The translations under genes and the position numbers were made by a program. Below the pieces are notes generated by a model. It had not been told where the DNA came from. It searched no databases and was given only the letters and a program-made list of their open reading frames with translations. Below are positions 52,803 through 61,710 of a stretch of 64,000 nucleotides of DNA, piece after piece (positions within the stretch are counted from its first letter, which is position 1; every line of letters starts with the position of its first letter). This DNA is from Caballeronia mineralivorans PML1(12) (GTDB lineage: Bacteria; Pseudomonadota; Gammaproteobacteria; Burkholderiales; Burkholderiaceae), in assembly GCF_001028175.1 (NCBI RefSeq), contig NZ_AEJF01000175.1, forward strand, positions 1-64,000. Direction: 5' to 3'.

Positions 52803-53228
52803 ATGGCATTCGGCGGACTGGACAAGAAATCGAACGGCGCTCCCATGGCGGAGATCAACATGACGCCGTTGATCGACGTCATGCTGGTGTTGCTGGTGAT
52901 TTTCATCATCACGGCGCCGTTGTTCACGCATGCTATCCGGCTGGATTTGCCGAAGGTGGCGTCGCAAGTCGTGCGCGAGACGCCGGAGACCATCACGCTT
53001 TCCATCGACGATACCGGCAAGCTCTACTGGAACGACAAGCCGATTACGCTCGAGCAGATGCGTGCGCAGTTCGCGGCTGAAGGTAAGCGTGCAGCACCGC
53101 CGGAGATTCACCTGAGGGCGTCGCGTGCGACGCGTTACGAGGTGATCGCGCAAGTCATGGGCGCGGCGCAGAGCGCAGGGCTGGACAAGATTGGCTTCGT
53201 GACGGATCAGGTGAAGCCGGCGCGGTAG
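52803..53228 (+). CDS. exbD: Biopolymer transport protein ExbD/TolR family
   Basis: 141 residues from ATG 52803. One N-terminal membrane helix (TPLIDVMLVLLVIFIITAP, residues 21-39) holds the conserved Asp25 that carries protons; a periplasmic domain with IHLRASRATRYEVIAQVMGAAQSAGLDKIGFVTD closes the protein, as in ExbD/TolR. It partners the upstream ExbB-like protein (40-base gap). The frame is open from 52623 but those residues overlap exbB. It is followed by a 193-base gap before leuS. Confidence 0.88.
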   Translation: MAFGGLDKKSNGAPMAEINMTPLIDVMLVLLVIFIITAPLFTHAIRLDLPKVASQVVRETPETITLSIDDTGKLYWNDKPITLEQMRAQFAAEGKRAAPPEIHLRASRATRYEVIAQVMGAAQSAGLDKIGFVTDQVKPAR

Positions 53229-53300
53229 AAAAGCCTGCGGCCCCGCGTGGCAATCGCCGCCGCTTCAAGGCACCCAGCGTCGCCCCGCGGTCACAGCCGG

Positions 53301-53306
53301 TATAAT
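53301..53306 (+). promoter_or_regulatory. -10 box candidate for leuS
   Basis: A perfect TATAAT, 116 bases upstream of the leuS start; no consensus -35 at the expected spacing. The leader between it and leuS has no leucine-rich ORF, so I see no sign of attenuation. Confidence 0.35.
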
Positions 53307-53421
53307 CGCGTTTTGCCCGGCTGACACGTCCACCGGGCCCAAAACCTCTATACGCGATCATGAGCGCCAGGTCCGGCGAACGCTGAACGCCCGCACTAGC
53401 CGAAGAAAGCCAAAAACCACC

Positions 53422-56016
53422 ATGCAAGATAAATACGTACCCGCCGACGTCGAATCCGCAGCGCAAGGCGACTGGCGCGCGAAAGATGTCTACCGGTCGA
53501 CCGAAACCAGCGACAAGCCCAAGTTCTACTGCGTGTCCATGCTGCCGTACCCGTCGGGCAAGCTGCACATGGGCCACGTGCGCAACTACACCATCAACGA
53601 CGTGATGTACCGTTTCCTGCGCATGAACGGCCACAACGTGCTGATGCCCATGGGCTGGGACGCGTTCGGCATGCCCGCGGAAAACGCCGCGATGGCGAAC
53701 AACGTGCCGCCGGCGAAGTGGACGTACGACAACATCGACTACATGAAGAAGCAGATGCAGTCGATGGGGCTGGCTATCGACTGGTCGCGAGAAATTGCGT
53801 CGTGCAAACCCGAGTACTACAAATGGAACCAGTGGCTGTTCCTGAAGATGCTGGAAAAGGGCATCGTCTATAAGAAGACCGGGACGGTGAACTGGGACCC
53901 GGAAGACCAGACCGTGCTCGCCAACGAGCAGGTGATCGACGGGCGTGGCTGGCGCTCGGGCGCGCTGGTGGAAAAGCGCGAGATCCCGATGTACTACATG
54001 CGCATCACGGATTACGCGGACCAACTGCTCGGCGACCTGGACGGCCTCGGCTGGCCCGAGCGCGTGAAGGTGATGCAGCAGAACTGGATCGGCAAGAGCT
54101 TTGGCGTGAATTTCGGTTTCCCCTACGAGATCGACGGCGAAAGCAAGCTGCTGCGCGTGTTCACTACGCGCGCCGACACCATCATGGGCGTGACCTTCGC
54201 CGCCGTTGCCGCTGAGCATCCGCTGGCAACGCGTCTTGCTCGCGATAACGCGGGCCTGCAGGCGTTTATCGAAGAATGCAAACGCGGCGGTGTGGCTGAA
54301 GCCGATGTCGCGACAATGGAAAAAAAGGGCATGCCCACGGGCTTCTTCGTCACGCATCCGCTGACGCAGGAGAAGGTCGAAGTCTGGGTCGGCAACTACG
54401 TGCTGATGAGCTACGGCGAAGGCGCGGTGATGGGCGTGCCGTCCCACGACGAACGCGACTTCGCGTTCGCGAAGAAATACGCGCTGCCGATCAAGCAAGT
54501 GGTCGCGATGCAAGGCAGGACTTACAGCACCGACGCGTGGGAAGAGTGGTACGCAGAAAAGGGCACGGGCACGCTGATCAACAGCGGCAAGTATGATGGC
54601 CTCGGCTTCGAAGAGGCGATCAATGCGATCGCCGCGGACCTGAAAGCGAAGAATCTGGGCGACAAGCAAGTCACCTGGCGTCTGCGCGACTGGGGCATTT
54701 CCCGCCAGCGCTATTGGGGCACCCCGATTCCGATCATCCACTGTGCTACGTGCGGCGACGTGCCGGTGCCGGAAGCGGATTTGCCGGTCGTGTTGCCGGA
54801 AGACCTCGTGCCGGACGGCACGGGCAACCCGCTCGCCAAATCCGAAGCCTTCGTCAATTGCACGTGCCCGAAGTGCGGCGCGCCGGCAAAGCGTGAAACG
54901 GACACCATGGACACGTTCGTCGATTCGTCCTGGTATTTCTCGCGTTACGCCGCGCCAGACGCGACGACGATGGTCGACGAGCGCACCGATTACTGGATGC
55001 CGATGGATCAGTACATCGGCGGGATCGAGCACGCGATTCTTCACCTGCTGTACTCGCGTTTCTGGACCAAGGTGATGCGCGATCTGGGCTTGGTGAAGTT
55101 CGGCGAACCGGCGAAGAACCTGCTCACGCAGGGCATGGTGCTGAACGAAACCTACTTCCGCGAAGACGCGGCGGGCAAGAAGACCTGGATCAATCCCGCC
55201 GACGTAACCGTCTCGCATGACGACAAAGGCCGGCCGGTCGGCGCGGTGCTGAACGCCGACGGCCAGCCGGTGGTGATCGGCGGCGTGGAGAAGATGTCGA
55301 AGTCGAAGAACAACGGCGTGGATCCGCAATCGCTGATCGATGCCTACGGTGCGGATACCGCTCGTCTGTTCGTGATGTTCGCGGCTCCCCCCGAGCAGTC
55401 GCTCGAATGGTCGGGCACGGGCGTCGAAGGTGCGAGCCGCTTCTTGCGTCGCGTATGGCAACTCGCGCATGGTCGTGCCGGTGTGCTTAAAACACACGCA
55501 AAGCTCGATACATCGAAGCTGAACGATTCCGACCGCACGCTGCGCCGCGAGATCTACAGCATCCTGAAGCAAGCCGATTTCGACTACGGCCGCTTGCAGT
55601 ACAACACGGTCGTTTCGGCAGCCATGAAGATGCTGAACGCCGTGGACAGCGCGAAAGACGCAACGCCGGCCGTTCTTAACGAAACCTTCGGCGTATTGCT
55701 ACGTGTCCTGTATCCGGTCGTGCCGCACATCACGTTCCAGCTGTGGCAGGAACTCGGTTACGCGGATCTGCATGGCAGTTTGCTCGACGCAGCCTGGCCG
55801 AAGGTGGACGAAGCCGCGCTCGAGCAGGCTGAAATTGAACTCGTGCTCCAGGTCAACGGCAAGGTGCGCGGAGCGCTCACCATGGCGAAGGATGCGTCGC
55901 GCGAGGACATCGAAAAGGCGGCGGTTGCGCACGAGATGTTCGAGAAATTCTCGGAAGGGCGCGCGCCGAAGAAGGTCGTCGTGGTGCCGGGCCGACTGGT
56001 GAACGTGGTCGTATGA
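53422..56016 (+). CDS. leuS: Leucyl-tRNA synthetase
   Basis: 864 residues, full length. Class I synthetase charging tRNA-Leu. HIGH-type motif PYPSGKLHMGHVRNYT (about residues 40-55), the editing domain (TRADTIMGVTFAAVAAEHPLA and MGVPSHDERDFAFA), the zinc-like Cys pairs of CATCGD and CTCPKCGAPAK, and the KMSKS loop VEKMSKSKNNGVDPQS (about 625). The ATG at 53422 begins DKYVPADVE. Its stop overlaps the first in-frame ATG of the lptE frame (ATGA), and lptE, holA and proA continue on this strand. Confidence 0.98.
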   Translation: MQDKYVPADVESAAQGDWRAKDVYRSTETSDKPKFYCVSMLPYPSGKLHMGHVRNYTINDVMYRFLRMNGHNVLMPMGWDAFGMPAENAAMANNVPPAKWTYDNIDYMKKQMQSMGLAIDWSREIASCKPEYYKWNQWLFLKMLEKGIVYKKTGTVNWDPEDQTVLANEQVIDGRGWRSGALVEKREIPMYYMRITDYADQLLGDLDGLGWPERVKVMQQNWIGKSFGVNFGFPYEIDGESKLLRVFTTRADTIMGVTFAAVAAEHPLATRLARDNAGLQAFIEECKRGGVAEADVATMEKKGMPTGFFVTHPLTQEKVEVWVGNYVLMSYGEGAVMGVPSHDERDFAFAKKYALPIKQVVAMQGRTYSTDAWEEWYAEKGTGTLINSGKYDGLGFEEAINAIAADLKAKNLGDKQVTWRLRDWGISRQRYWGTPIPIIHCATCGDVPVPEADLPVVLPEDLVPDGTGNPLAKSEAFVNCTCPKCGAPAKRETDTMDTFVDSSWYFSRYAAPDATTMVDERTDYWMPMDQYIGGIEHAILHLLYSRFWTKVMRDLGLVKFGEPAKNLLTQGMVLNETYFREDAAGKKTWINPADVTVSHDDKGRPVGAVLNADGQPVVIGGVEKMSKSKNNGVDPQSLIDAYGADTARLFVMFAAPPEQSLEWSGTGVEGASRFLRRVWQLAHGRAGVLKTHAKLDTSKLNDSDRTLRREIYSILKQADFDYGRLQYNTVVSAAMKMLNAVDSAKDATPAVLNETFGVLLRVLYPVVPHITFQLWQELGYADLHGSLLDAAWPKVDEAALEQAEIELVLQVNGKVRGALTMAKDASREDIEKAAVAHEMFEKFSEGRAPKKVVVVPGRLVNVVV

Positions 56017-56054
56017 GCCGGAGATCGCGCGCGGTGAAAATCCTGGAGGACGTT

Positions 56055-56660
56055 GTGAGCAGGAAAGCTGTCAGCCCAAGTTCGACCGATACGAAGACGA
56101 AGCGCACGATCAGCCGGCGCTCGATCCTGGCGCTTGCGTGCGGAGCGTTGTTGCTATCCGCGTGCGGTTTCCAGTTGCGTGGTCAGCAGGACTACGCGTT
56201 CAAGCGCCTGGCGATTGCGGGCGGCACGCCGGAAATGCTCGGACGACTGCAGCGTGTGGTGGAAGGCGGCAGCGACACCGTGATCGTCAAGGCAACCGAA
56301 AAGCCCGACGCTATCCTCACGCTCACCGGTGGCAACGGCATGAAGACCTTGAGTCTGAATGCACAAGGCGTCGTGCAGGAATACGAACTTGACTACAACC
56401 TGAATTACTCGATGGCGGGCGCTGACGGAACGGTGCTCATCCCGCCGAGCGTGATTTCGCTGAACCGGGCGCTCACGTATAGCGACCAGTTCACGCTGGC
56501 GAAAGGTATCGAAGCGCAGACGCTGTACCGTGACATGCAGTTCGACGCTGTGGACCAGTTGACGCGCCGGCTTGCCGTCGTGCGTTCGCTGCATCCGACG
56601 CCGAGCGAAGCTTTGCCGGGCATCGCGCCGCGTGCGCCGTTGCCGGTGCCGCCACTTTAA
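56055..56660 (+). CDS. lptE: LPS-assembly lipoprotein LptE
   Basis: 201 residues from the GTG at 56055, chosen because GGAGG stands five bases upstream; the frame is also open from an ATG at 56013 overlapping leuS (215 residues). A hydrophobic signal ends in LLLSACGFQLRG (lipobox Cys about residue 37), the hallmark start of LptE. LptE plugs the LptD barrel and helps place lipopolysaccharide in the outer leaflet. The C-terminal ~20 residues are Pro-rich. leuS-lptE-holA is the usual order. Confidence 0.92.
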   Translation: MSRKAVSPSSTDTKTKRTISRRSILALACGALLLSACGFQLRGQQDYAFKRLAIAGGTPEMLGRLQRVVEGGSDTVIVKATEKPDAILTLTGGNGMKTLSLNAQGVVQEYELDYNLNYSMAGADGTVLIPPSVISLNRALTYSDQFTLAKGIEAQTLYRDMQFDAVDQLTRRLAVVRSLHPTPSEALPGIAPRAPLPVPPL

Positions 56661-56677
56661 GCCGGGCGCTCGAAGCC

Positions 56678-57793
56678 ATGCAGTTGAAGCTCGACGCGCT
56701 CGACGCGCACCTCGCGAAAGGGCTGAAAGGCCTGTACGTCGTCTACGGCGACGAGCATCTGCTCGCGCAGGAAGCGTGCGACAAGATTCGCGCGAGCGCA
56801 CGGGCGCAGGGGTTCACGGACCGCTCGGTGTTTGTCGTCGATCGTTATTTCGACTGGAGTTCGCTGCTGGGCGCGAGCCAGTCGATGTCGCTCTTCGGCG
56901 ATCGCCAACTGGTCGAGTTGCGCATTCCCACCGGCAAGCCCGGCAAGGAAGGCGGTGAAGCACTGAAAACTCTCGCTGCCTCCGATAACCCCGACACCCT
57001 CACGCTCATCACCTTGCCACGGCTCGACGCCGCCACGCAGAAGTCCGCGTGGTTCACGGCGCTGAGCGGTCCGGGCGTGATGATGAAGATCGATCCGGTT
57101 GAACGCGGGCAGTTGCCGATGTGGATCGGCCAGCGCCTGAGCTTGCAAAACCAGCGGGTAGCGCCGGGCGAGGACGGACGGCGGGCACTGGTGTTTATCG
57201 CGGAACGGGTGGAGGGTAATCTGCTCGCCGCACATCAGGAAATCCTGAAGCTGGGTTTGCTGTATCCGGCGGGTGTGCTCACGTTCGAACAGATTCACGA
57301 CGCTGTGCTAAACGTCGCACGTTACGACGTATTCAAGCTGAACGAAGCCATGCTCACCGGCGATGTCGGCCGCCTGACGCGCATGCTCGACGGCCTGAAG
57401 GGCGAAGGCGAAGCCGGCACGCTCGTGATCTGGGCGCTCGTGGAAGAAATACGCACGCTGCTGCGGATGAAACGCGGCGTGGCTGCCGGTAAGCCGCTCG
57501 CCACGCTGCTGCGCGAAAACCGCGTTTGGGGGCCACGCGAACGGTTGATCGGGCCCGCGCTCACGCGAGTGAGCGAAGCGGCGCTGGAAAAAGCGTTGTC
57601 GCTGGCGGCGAAGCTGGATCGGCAAGTCAAAGGCTTGTCAGGCGGCACTGGCCCGCGAGGCAGCGCGAACCCGGGCGATCCGCCGCCTGATCCGTGGGAC
57701 GGCATGTTCGAACTCGCAATGACCGTCGCGTCGTCGGGTAGTCCGCTGCAACGCAGCGTGCCAGCCGCGCCAACGGCAAAGCGCCCAGCCTGA
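56678..57793 (+). CDS. holA: DNA polymerase III subunit delta
   Basis: 371 residues. HolA opens the beta clamp inside the clamp loader. The family start LKGLYVVYGDEHLLAQEACDKIRA is present, then RQLVELRIPTGKPGKEGGEAL and LPMWIGQRLSLQNQRV; the middle helical domain has AERVEGNLLAAHQEILKLGLLYP. The Gly/Pro-rich segment near residue 325 (GGTGPRGSANPGDPPPDPWDG) is a low-complexity linker. Located 18 bases after lptE, as in most proteobacteria. Confidence 0.94.
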   Translation: MQLKLDALDAHLAKGLKGLYVVYGDEHLLAQEACDKIRASARAQGFTDRSVFVVDRYFDWSSLLGASQSMSLFGDRQLVELRIPTGKPGKEGGEALKTLAASDNPDTLTLITLPRLDAATQKSAWFTALSGPGVMMKIDPVERGQLPMWIGQRLSLQNQRVAPGEDGRRALVFIAERVEGNLLAAHQEILKLGLLYPAGVLTFEQIHDAVLNVARYDVFKLNEAMLTGDVGRLTRMLDGLKGEGEAGTLVIWALVEEIRTLLRMKRGVAAGKPLATLLRENRVWGPRERLIGPALTRVSEAALEKALSLAAKLDRQVKGLSGGTGPRGSANPGDPPPDPWDGMFELAMTVASSGSPLQRSVPAAPTAKRPA

Positions 57794-57897
57794 CATCAGC
57801 ATAAAATCGGGCTAATCGCCGTCTTTTCGCGCTTTTAGCGTACCGAGAAGAAGACCGCCGAATACCTAAGCGTCGACCAATACCCAAGAGAATGACG

Positions 57898-59175
57898 ATG
57901 AACGACATCGACGAATACATGACCGAACTCGGCCGCCGTGCGCGCCGGGCTTCGCGCGCGATGGCGCGTGCATCGACGGCGGCGAAGAACGCCGCGCTCG
58001 GAGCCGTAGCGGACGCGATCGAACGCGAACGCGCCGCACTGAAGGAAGCGAACGCGCGAGATCTCGCCCGCGCTCGCGACAAAGGCCACGACGCTGCGTT
58101 TATCGATCGCCTGACGCTTTCCGAGAAAGCGCTCGGCACCATGGTCGAAGGCTTGCGGCAAGTCGCCGCGCTGCCGGATCCGATCGGTGAAATCAGCGGG
58201 TTGAAATTTCGGCCCAGTGGCATTCAGGTCGGCCAGATGCGCGTGCCGCTTGGCGTGATCGGGATCATTTATGAATCGCGGCCGAATGTGACTATCGATG
58301 CTGCTGCTTTGTGCCTCAAGTCGGGCAATGCCACCATTCTGCGTGGCGGGTCCGAGGCGCTGGAATGCAATACGGCGCTGGCGCGGCTGATCGGCGAGGC
58401 CCTTGAAGAGACTGGCTTGCCGCAGGACGCGGTGCAAGTCGTCGCGACGGCGGATCGCGCGGCGGTGGGCAAGCTGATCACCATGACCGAGTACGTCGAC
58501 GTGATCGTGCCGCGCGGCGGCAAGAGCCTGATCGCACGCTTGATGGCCGAAGCACGCGTGCCCATGATCAAGCACCTGGACGGCATCTGCCATGTGTATG
58601 TGGATGACCGCGCAGATTTGAAGAAGGCGCTCAACGTCTGCGATAACGCCAAAACGCATCGGTACGGTACCTGCAACACGATGGAAACACTGCTCGTGGC
58701 GCGCGCAATCGCGGCTGAGGCATTGCCCATGCTGGCGAATACGTTCCGGGAAAGAGAGGTTGAGCTGCGCGTGGATGCAGCCAGTCGCGCCGTGTTGAAC
58801 GAAGCACGCTTCGACGGCCCGCTGATCGACGCCACCGAAGCGGACTGGAGCACGGAGTATCTCGCGCCCATTCTCTCGATCAAGCTGGTGGACGATCTGG
58901 ACGAAGCTATCGATCACATCAACACCTACAGCTCGCATCACACCGACGCCATCGTCACCGAAGACCACGACCGCGCCATGCGGTTCCTGCGCGAAGTGGA
59001 TTCGGCGAGCGTGATGGTCAATGCATCCACGCGTTTCGCCGATGGCTTCGAGTTCGGGCTAGGAGCGGAAATCGGCATCTCGAACGACAAGCTCCATGCA
59101 CGTGGACCGGTTGGCCTGGACGGTTTGACATCGCTGAAATACGTCGTGCTCGGTCACGGCGAAATACGCCAATAA
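57898..59175 (+). CDS. proA: Gamma-glutamyl phosphate reductase
   Basis: 425 residues from ATG 57898; an ATG two codons earlier (57892) is in the same frame but sits closer to the ribosome site. ProA reduces gamma-glutamyl phosphate to the semialdehyde in proline synthesis. Motifs: VPLGVIGIIYESRPNVTIDAAALCLKSGNA, ILRGGSEALECN, VPRGGKSLIARL, and the catalytic Cys in HRYGTCNTMETLLVA. ProB is not adjacent. A small HemJ-like gene follows after 17 bases. Confidence 0.97.
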   Translation: MNDIDEYMTELGRRARRASRAMARASTAAKNAALGAVADAIERERAALKEANARDLARARDKGHDAAFIDRLTLSEKALGTMVEGLRQVAALPDPIGEISGLKFRPSGIQVGQMRVPLGVIGIIYESRPNVTIDAAALCLKSGNATILRGGSEALECNTALARLIGEALEETGLPQDAVQVVATADRAAVGKLITMTEYVDVIVPRGGKSLIARLMAEARVPMIKHLDGICHVYVDDRADLKKALNVCDNAKTHRYGTCNTMETLLVARAIAAEALPMLANTFREREVELRVDAASRAVLNEARFDGPLIDATEADWSTEYLAPILSIKLVDDLDEAIDHINTYSSHHTDAIVTEDHDRAMRFLREVDSASVMVNASTRFADGFEFGLGAEIGISNDKLHARGPVGLDGLTSLKYVVLGHGEIRQ

Positions 59176-59192
59176 GCGAGACCGCCATTCCA

Positions 59193-59609
59193 ATGCTCTG
59201 GATCAAATCGCTGCATATTGTATTGGTCGCGTCGTGGTTCGCGGGCTTGTTCTACTTGCCGCGCATCTTCGTTAATCTCGCGATGGAAACCGAGCTCGCA
59301 GCTACGGCTCGTTTGCTGATCATGGCGCGCAAGCTGTTCCGCTTCATGACGTTCATTGCGGTGCCGGCGCTCGCGTGTGGGCTGTGGCTGCTGCTGGTGG
59401 TGGGTATCGGGCAGGGACAGGGCTGGATGCACGCCAAGCTGGGCATTGTGGCGCTGATCATTCTGTACCACGCTTATTGCGGCGTTCTTCTGCGCCGCTT
59501 TCAGCGCGGCGAGAACACACGCTCTGATAAGTGGTACCGAATGTTTAACGAGCTGCCGGTGCTTGGGCTGCTTGGCGCGACGCTTTTGGTGGTGATCAAG
59601 CCGTTTTAA
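59193..59609 (+). CDS. HemJ-like / CopD-family membrane protein (candidate protoporphyrinogen IX oxidase)
   Basis: 138 residues, four hydrophobic segments. The N-terminal LWIKSLHIVLVASWFAGLFYLPRIFV and the internal HAKLGIVALIILYHAYCGVL keep the His and Lys positions characteristic of the HemJ (UPF0093) family, which oxidises protoporphyrinogen IX to protoporphyrin IX in bacteria lacking HemG/HemY. Databases often label this group CopD-like. The role is inferred from these motifs; the protein is close to the family length (140-150). It follows proA and precedes a terminator; the product would feed HemH (encoded at 19657). Confidence 0.75.
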   Translation: MLWIKSLHIVLVASWFAGLFYLPRIFVNLAMETELAATARLLIMARKLFRFMTFIAVPALACGLWLLLVVGIGQGQGWMHAKLGIVALIILYHAYCGVLLRRFQRGENTRSDKWYRMFNELPVLGLLGATLLVVIKPF

Positions 59610-59634
59610 GCATCAAGCGTGTTGCAGTAAAAGA

Positions 59635-59666
59635 AACGCCGGCGAAAGTGCCGGCGTTTTGTTTTT
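59635..59666 (+). terminator. Terminator after the HemJ-like gene
   Basis: AACGCCGGC and GCCGGCGTT form a 9-bp stem with a five-base loop, followed by a T-rich tract (TTGTTTTT). It closes the leuS-to-HemJ gene run on the plus strand. Confidence 0.8.
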
Positions 59667-59765
59667 GGACGGTCTCTCATGTCAATCTGCCGTCCTGTGT
59701 GGTCTGTGCTGCGAGCGAGAGTGTCGCGGGTCAGTCATCGTGCTGGTGCCTATCCCAGTTCTCAC

Positions 59766-60515
59766 TCACTCACTTGCTCGAGCGATGATCTGTTTCACCA
59801 GCTCAGCCGAAGTCTCCACAATCGCATATTCATCCTGCCCCGGACCGCCCATCTTGACGCGTTCATTGCGATAGCGCATGCCGCTGGCAAAGGGCGCGCG
59901 TCCAGAGGTGTGATATTCGACGCAACCGGTTTCATCGATCAATTGCGCAATATTGTTGAGCCGCACGCCCGCGCCGGGCATGACGACGAGCCTCTCCCCG
60001 GCGGCTTCACGCAGTTTGCCAATCAGTGCGGCGCCTTCCAGCGCACTGGCTTCCTGGCCTGAGGTGAGAAGGCGGTTGCATCCCGTGGCGATGACGTCTT
60101 CCAGCGCCCTGAACGGATCGCGCGCTACGTCGAACGCGCGGTGGAAGGTGACCGGCAAAGGCGCGGCCAGTTCAACCAGACGTTGGGTACGCGGCACGTC
60201 GATATCGCCGTCGGCGGTGAGCAGTCCGATCACCACGCCGTCCACGCCGAGCGTTTGGCAGGCGAGTATGTCGCGCTCCATGACTTCGAATTCGAGATCC
60301 GAGTACAGGAAGTCGCCGCCGCGCGGGCGGATGATCACGTTCAACTGTATGCGCAACTTGTTTCGCGCACAGGCGATGGCGCCGTATGACGGCGTAGTCC
60401 CGCCTTCCAGCAGGTTGTCGCAAAATTCGACGCGCTCAGCGCCGCCTTCCTGCGCCGCCAGGCACGAAGTAACAGAACCGGCACAGATCTCCAGCAGAAT
60501 AGGTGGCTTGGACAT
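59766..60515 (-). CDS. cutC: Copper homeostasis protein CutC
   Basis: 249 residues, TIM-barrel fold of the CutC family. Motifs: LEICAGSVTSCLAAQEGGAERVEFCDNLLEGGTTPSYG, IRPRGGDFLYSD, GADGDIDVPRTQRLVELAAPLPVTFHRAFD-like (LLTADGDIDVPR, VTFHRAFD), and LVVMPGAGVRLNNIAQLID. CutC has been linked to copper tolerance, but its biochemical role is still unsettled. The ATG at 60515 begins the conserved PPILLEICAG. The upstream 300-base gap to hexR holds the structured region described separately. Confidence 0.92.
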   Translation of the reverse strand: MSKPPILLEICAGSVTSCLAAQEGGAERVEFCDNLLEGGTTPSYGAIACARNKLRIQLNVIIRPRGGDFLYSDLEFEVMERDILACQTLGVDGVVIGLLTADGDIDVPRTQRLVELAAPLPVTFHRAFDVARDPFRALEDVIATGCNRLLTSGQEASALEGAALIGKLREAAGERLVVMPGAGVRLNNIAQLIDETGCVEYHTSGRAPFASGMRYRNERVKMGGPGQDEYAIVETSAELVKQIIARASE

Positions 60516-60539
60516 GGAGCATTTCGCTGGTTAAGACCT

Positions 60540-60790
60540 AGCCTCGCAGCTTAAAGCACGCGTGGCCGGATTGGTTGCTGCACGTATCGGTAACGGTGGC
60601 GTTCTGCGGGATGGATGCGTCTCCGCCGTTCCCGCACTTCGTACGAGTGGTAAGTTAGTTCCGCGAGGCGCCTCGATCCGCAAGGGTCGAGGTTCCAAAC
60701 GGGTTAGCCTTCGCAGGCTGATGTAAATGTTTTAGTTTTAAGTTTCATTGAAAAGCGGGTTCTTCTTCGGAGGAATCCGCTTTTTTTATT
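60540..60790 (+). ncRNA. Candidate structured non-coding RNA (unidentified)
   Basis: Between cutC and hexR (both minus) lies a hairpin-rich stretch that ends, on the plus strand, in an intrinsic terminator with a long U tract. A 9-bp stem capped by a GCAA tetraloop (60677-60698), an AGCCT-TCGC-AGGCT hairpin (60706-60719) and a TGCGGGA/TCCCGCA pair are visible; a weak TTGGAC/TAAGAC promoter precedes it near 60510. I compared it mentally with 6S, tmRNA, RNase P and SRP RNA and found no match. Alternatively it is simply the cutC 5' leader with the hexR terminator. Hypothesis only. Confidence 0.3.
60749..60788. terminator. Intrinsic terminator between cutC and hexR
   Basis: AAAAGCGG-TTC and GAA-CCGCTTTT form an interrupted stem around a TTCGG-containing loop, with TTTTTTT on the plus side and TTTT on the minus side. 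It terminates hexR transcripts on the minus strand and would end any plus-strand RNA here. Confidence 0.65.
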
Positions 60791-60812
60791 GGCAGTCGCG
60801 TTCCGCGTGGAT

Positions 60813-61658
60813 CTAGTTTTTCACGCGACGCCTGTCCAGCACGTCCTTCGCCTCCGCCAGCCTTTCCGCAAACTCCGGCCCGCGCGCCAGCGCTACGCCC
60901 ACCGCCAGAATGTCGCCTATCGCCAGATGCGATACGCGCGATGTCATCGGCGAAAAAATGTCCGTGTCCTCATCTACGTTCGCAAACAAACCCACGCTCG
61001 CCATGCGCGCCAGCGGCGAATTGCCGTGCGTGATTGCAATGACCTTGGCCCCGCCGTCCAGCGCCGATTTCACGGCGTCCAGGATGTCGCGTGTGCGTCC
61101 CGTATTCGATATCGCTACGACCACATCGCCCGCGCCCAGCAACGCCGCTGACGTGGTGTACGTGTGCGGGTCCGAGTACGCCACGCTCGGCACGCCCAGC
61201 TTGAAGAACTTGTGCTGCACATCGAGCGCTGCGATGCCCGAACCGCCCGCACCGTAGAACTCGATACGCCGCGCATCGGCGAGCAACGCAATCGCCGCGG
61301 CCACGCTGTCCGACGACAAGCTGTTCCGTACCTGCAGCAGCGCACCAATCGTCCGGTCCAATACCTTCGCCGCCACGCCGGCCGCGGGTTCATCGGCGCG
61401 CACATCGCGGTATACAGCCGGCGCGGGAACATCGGACGCAATGCTCTGCGCCAGCCGGATCTTGAACTCGCGAAATCCCGAAAATCCCAGCGCCCGGCAA
61501 AACCGCGCGATGGTCGGCTGACTCACGCCGGCACGCGCCGCGAAGTCGGTCATCGCGAGATCCAGCACCTCGCGCGGCGCCTCGATGACGTAATCAGCCA
61601 GCTTGCGCTCGGAGGGGCGCAACTGCTCGCGCATTGCTTCAACTTGAGACAGCAACAT
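60813..61658 (-). CDS. hexR: RpiR/HexR-family transcriptional regulator with SIS domain
   Basis: 281 residues. An N-terminal HTH domain (LAMTDFAARAGVSQPTIARFCRALGFSGFREFKIRLAQ in parts, about residues 33-70) is followed by a sugar isomerase (SIS) domain binding phosphosugars (RRIEFYGAGGSGIAALDVQHKF, VVVAISNTGRTRDILDAV). HexR typically senses 2-keto-3-deoxy-6-phosphogluconate and represses the Entner-Doudoroff genes. Divergent from edd-eda, and two palindromes fitting a HexR operator lie in the gap, one over its own predicted -35. The name rests on this context; the family alone would give RpiR. Confidence 0.88.
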   Translation of the reverse strand: MLLSQVEAMREQLRPSERKLADYVIEAPREVLDLAMTDFAARAGVSQPTIARFCRALGFSGFREFKIRLAQSIASDVPAPAVYRDVRADEPAAGVAAKVLDRTIGALLQVRNSLSSDSVAAAIALLADARRIEFYGAGGSGIAALDVQHKFFKLGVPSVAYSDPHTYTTSAALLGAGDVVVAISNTGRTRDILDAVKSALDGGAKVIAITHGNSPLARMASVGLFANVDEDTDIFSPMTSRVSHLAIGDILAVGVALARGPEFAERLAEAKDVLDRRRVKN

Positions 61659-61710
61659 CGGGAATCTCGCCTATGCTGGAAATGCGTGGACTATAGCCGA
61701 TTGGCGAAAA

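Noticed and set aside
52058..53228. Naming the proton-channel pair TolQ-TolR
   Set aside because: tolA, tolB and pal are not adjacent; ExbB/ExbD is the safer family name in this context.
53360..53386. Short ORF (MSARSGER) in the leuS leader as a regulatory leader peptide
   Set aside because: Contains no Leu codons and no terminator/antiterminator pair lies nearby.
53155..55572. 805-codon ORF antisense to leuS
   Set aside because: Long antisense ORFs are expected in GC-rich coding DNA; it has no family motif and leuS is certain. The same applies to antisense ORFs over yhdP (10482-12446), aroG (4242-5516), purM (33801-34730) and dnaK (23767-24852).
60540..60790. 6S RNA or tmRNA at this locus
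   Set aside because: A GGTTC...GGGTTA...GCCT stretch recalls the 6S 3' side and a CTCGCAGCTTAA string recalls a tmRNA tag end, but the long rod of 6S and the tRNA-like ends of tmRNA are missing.
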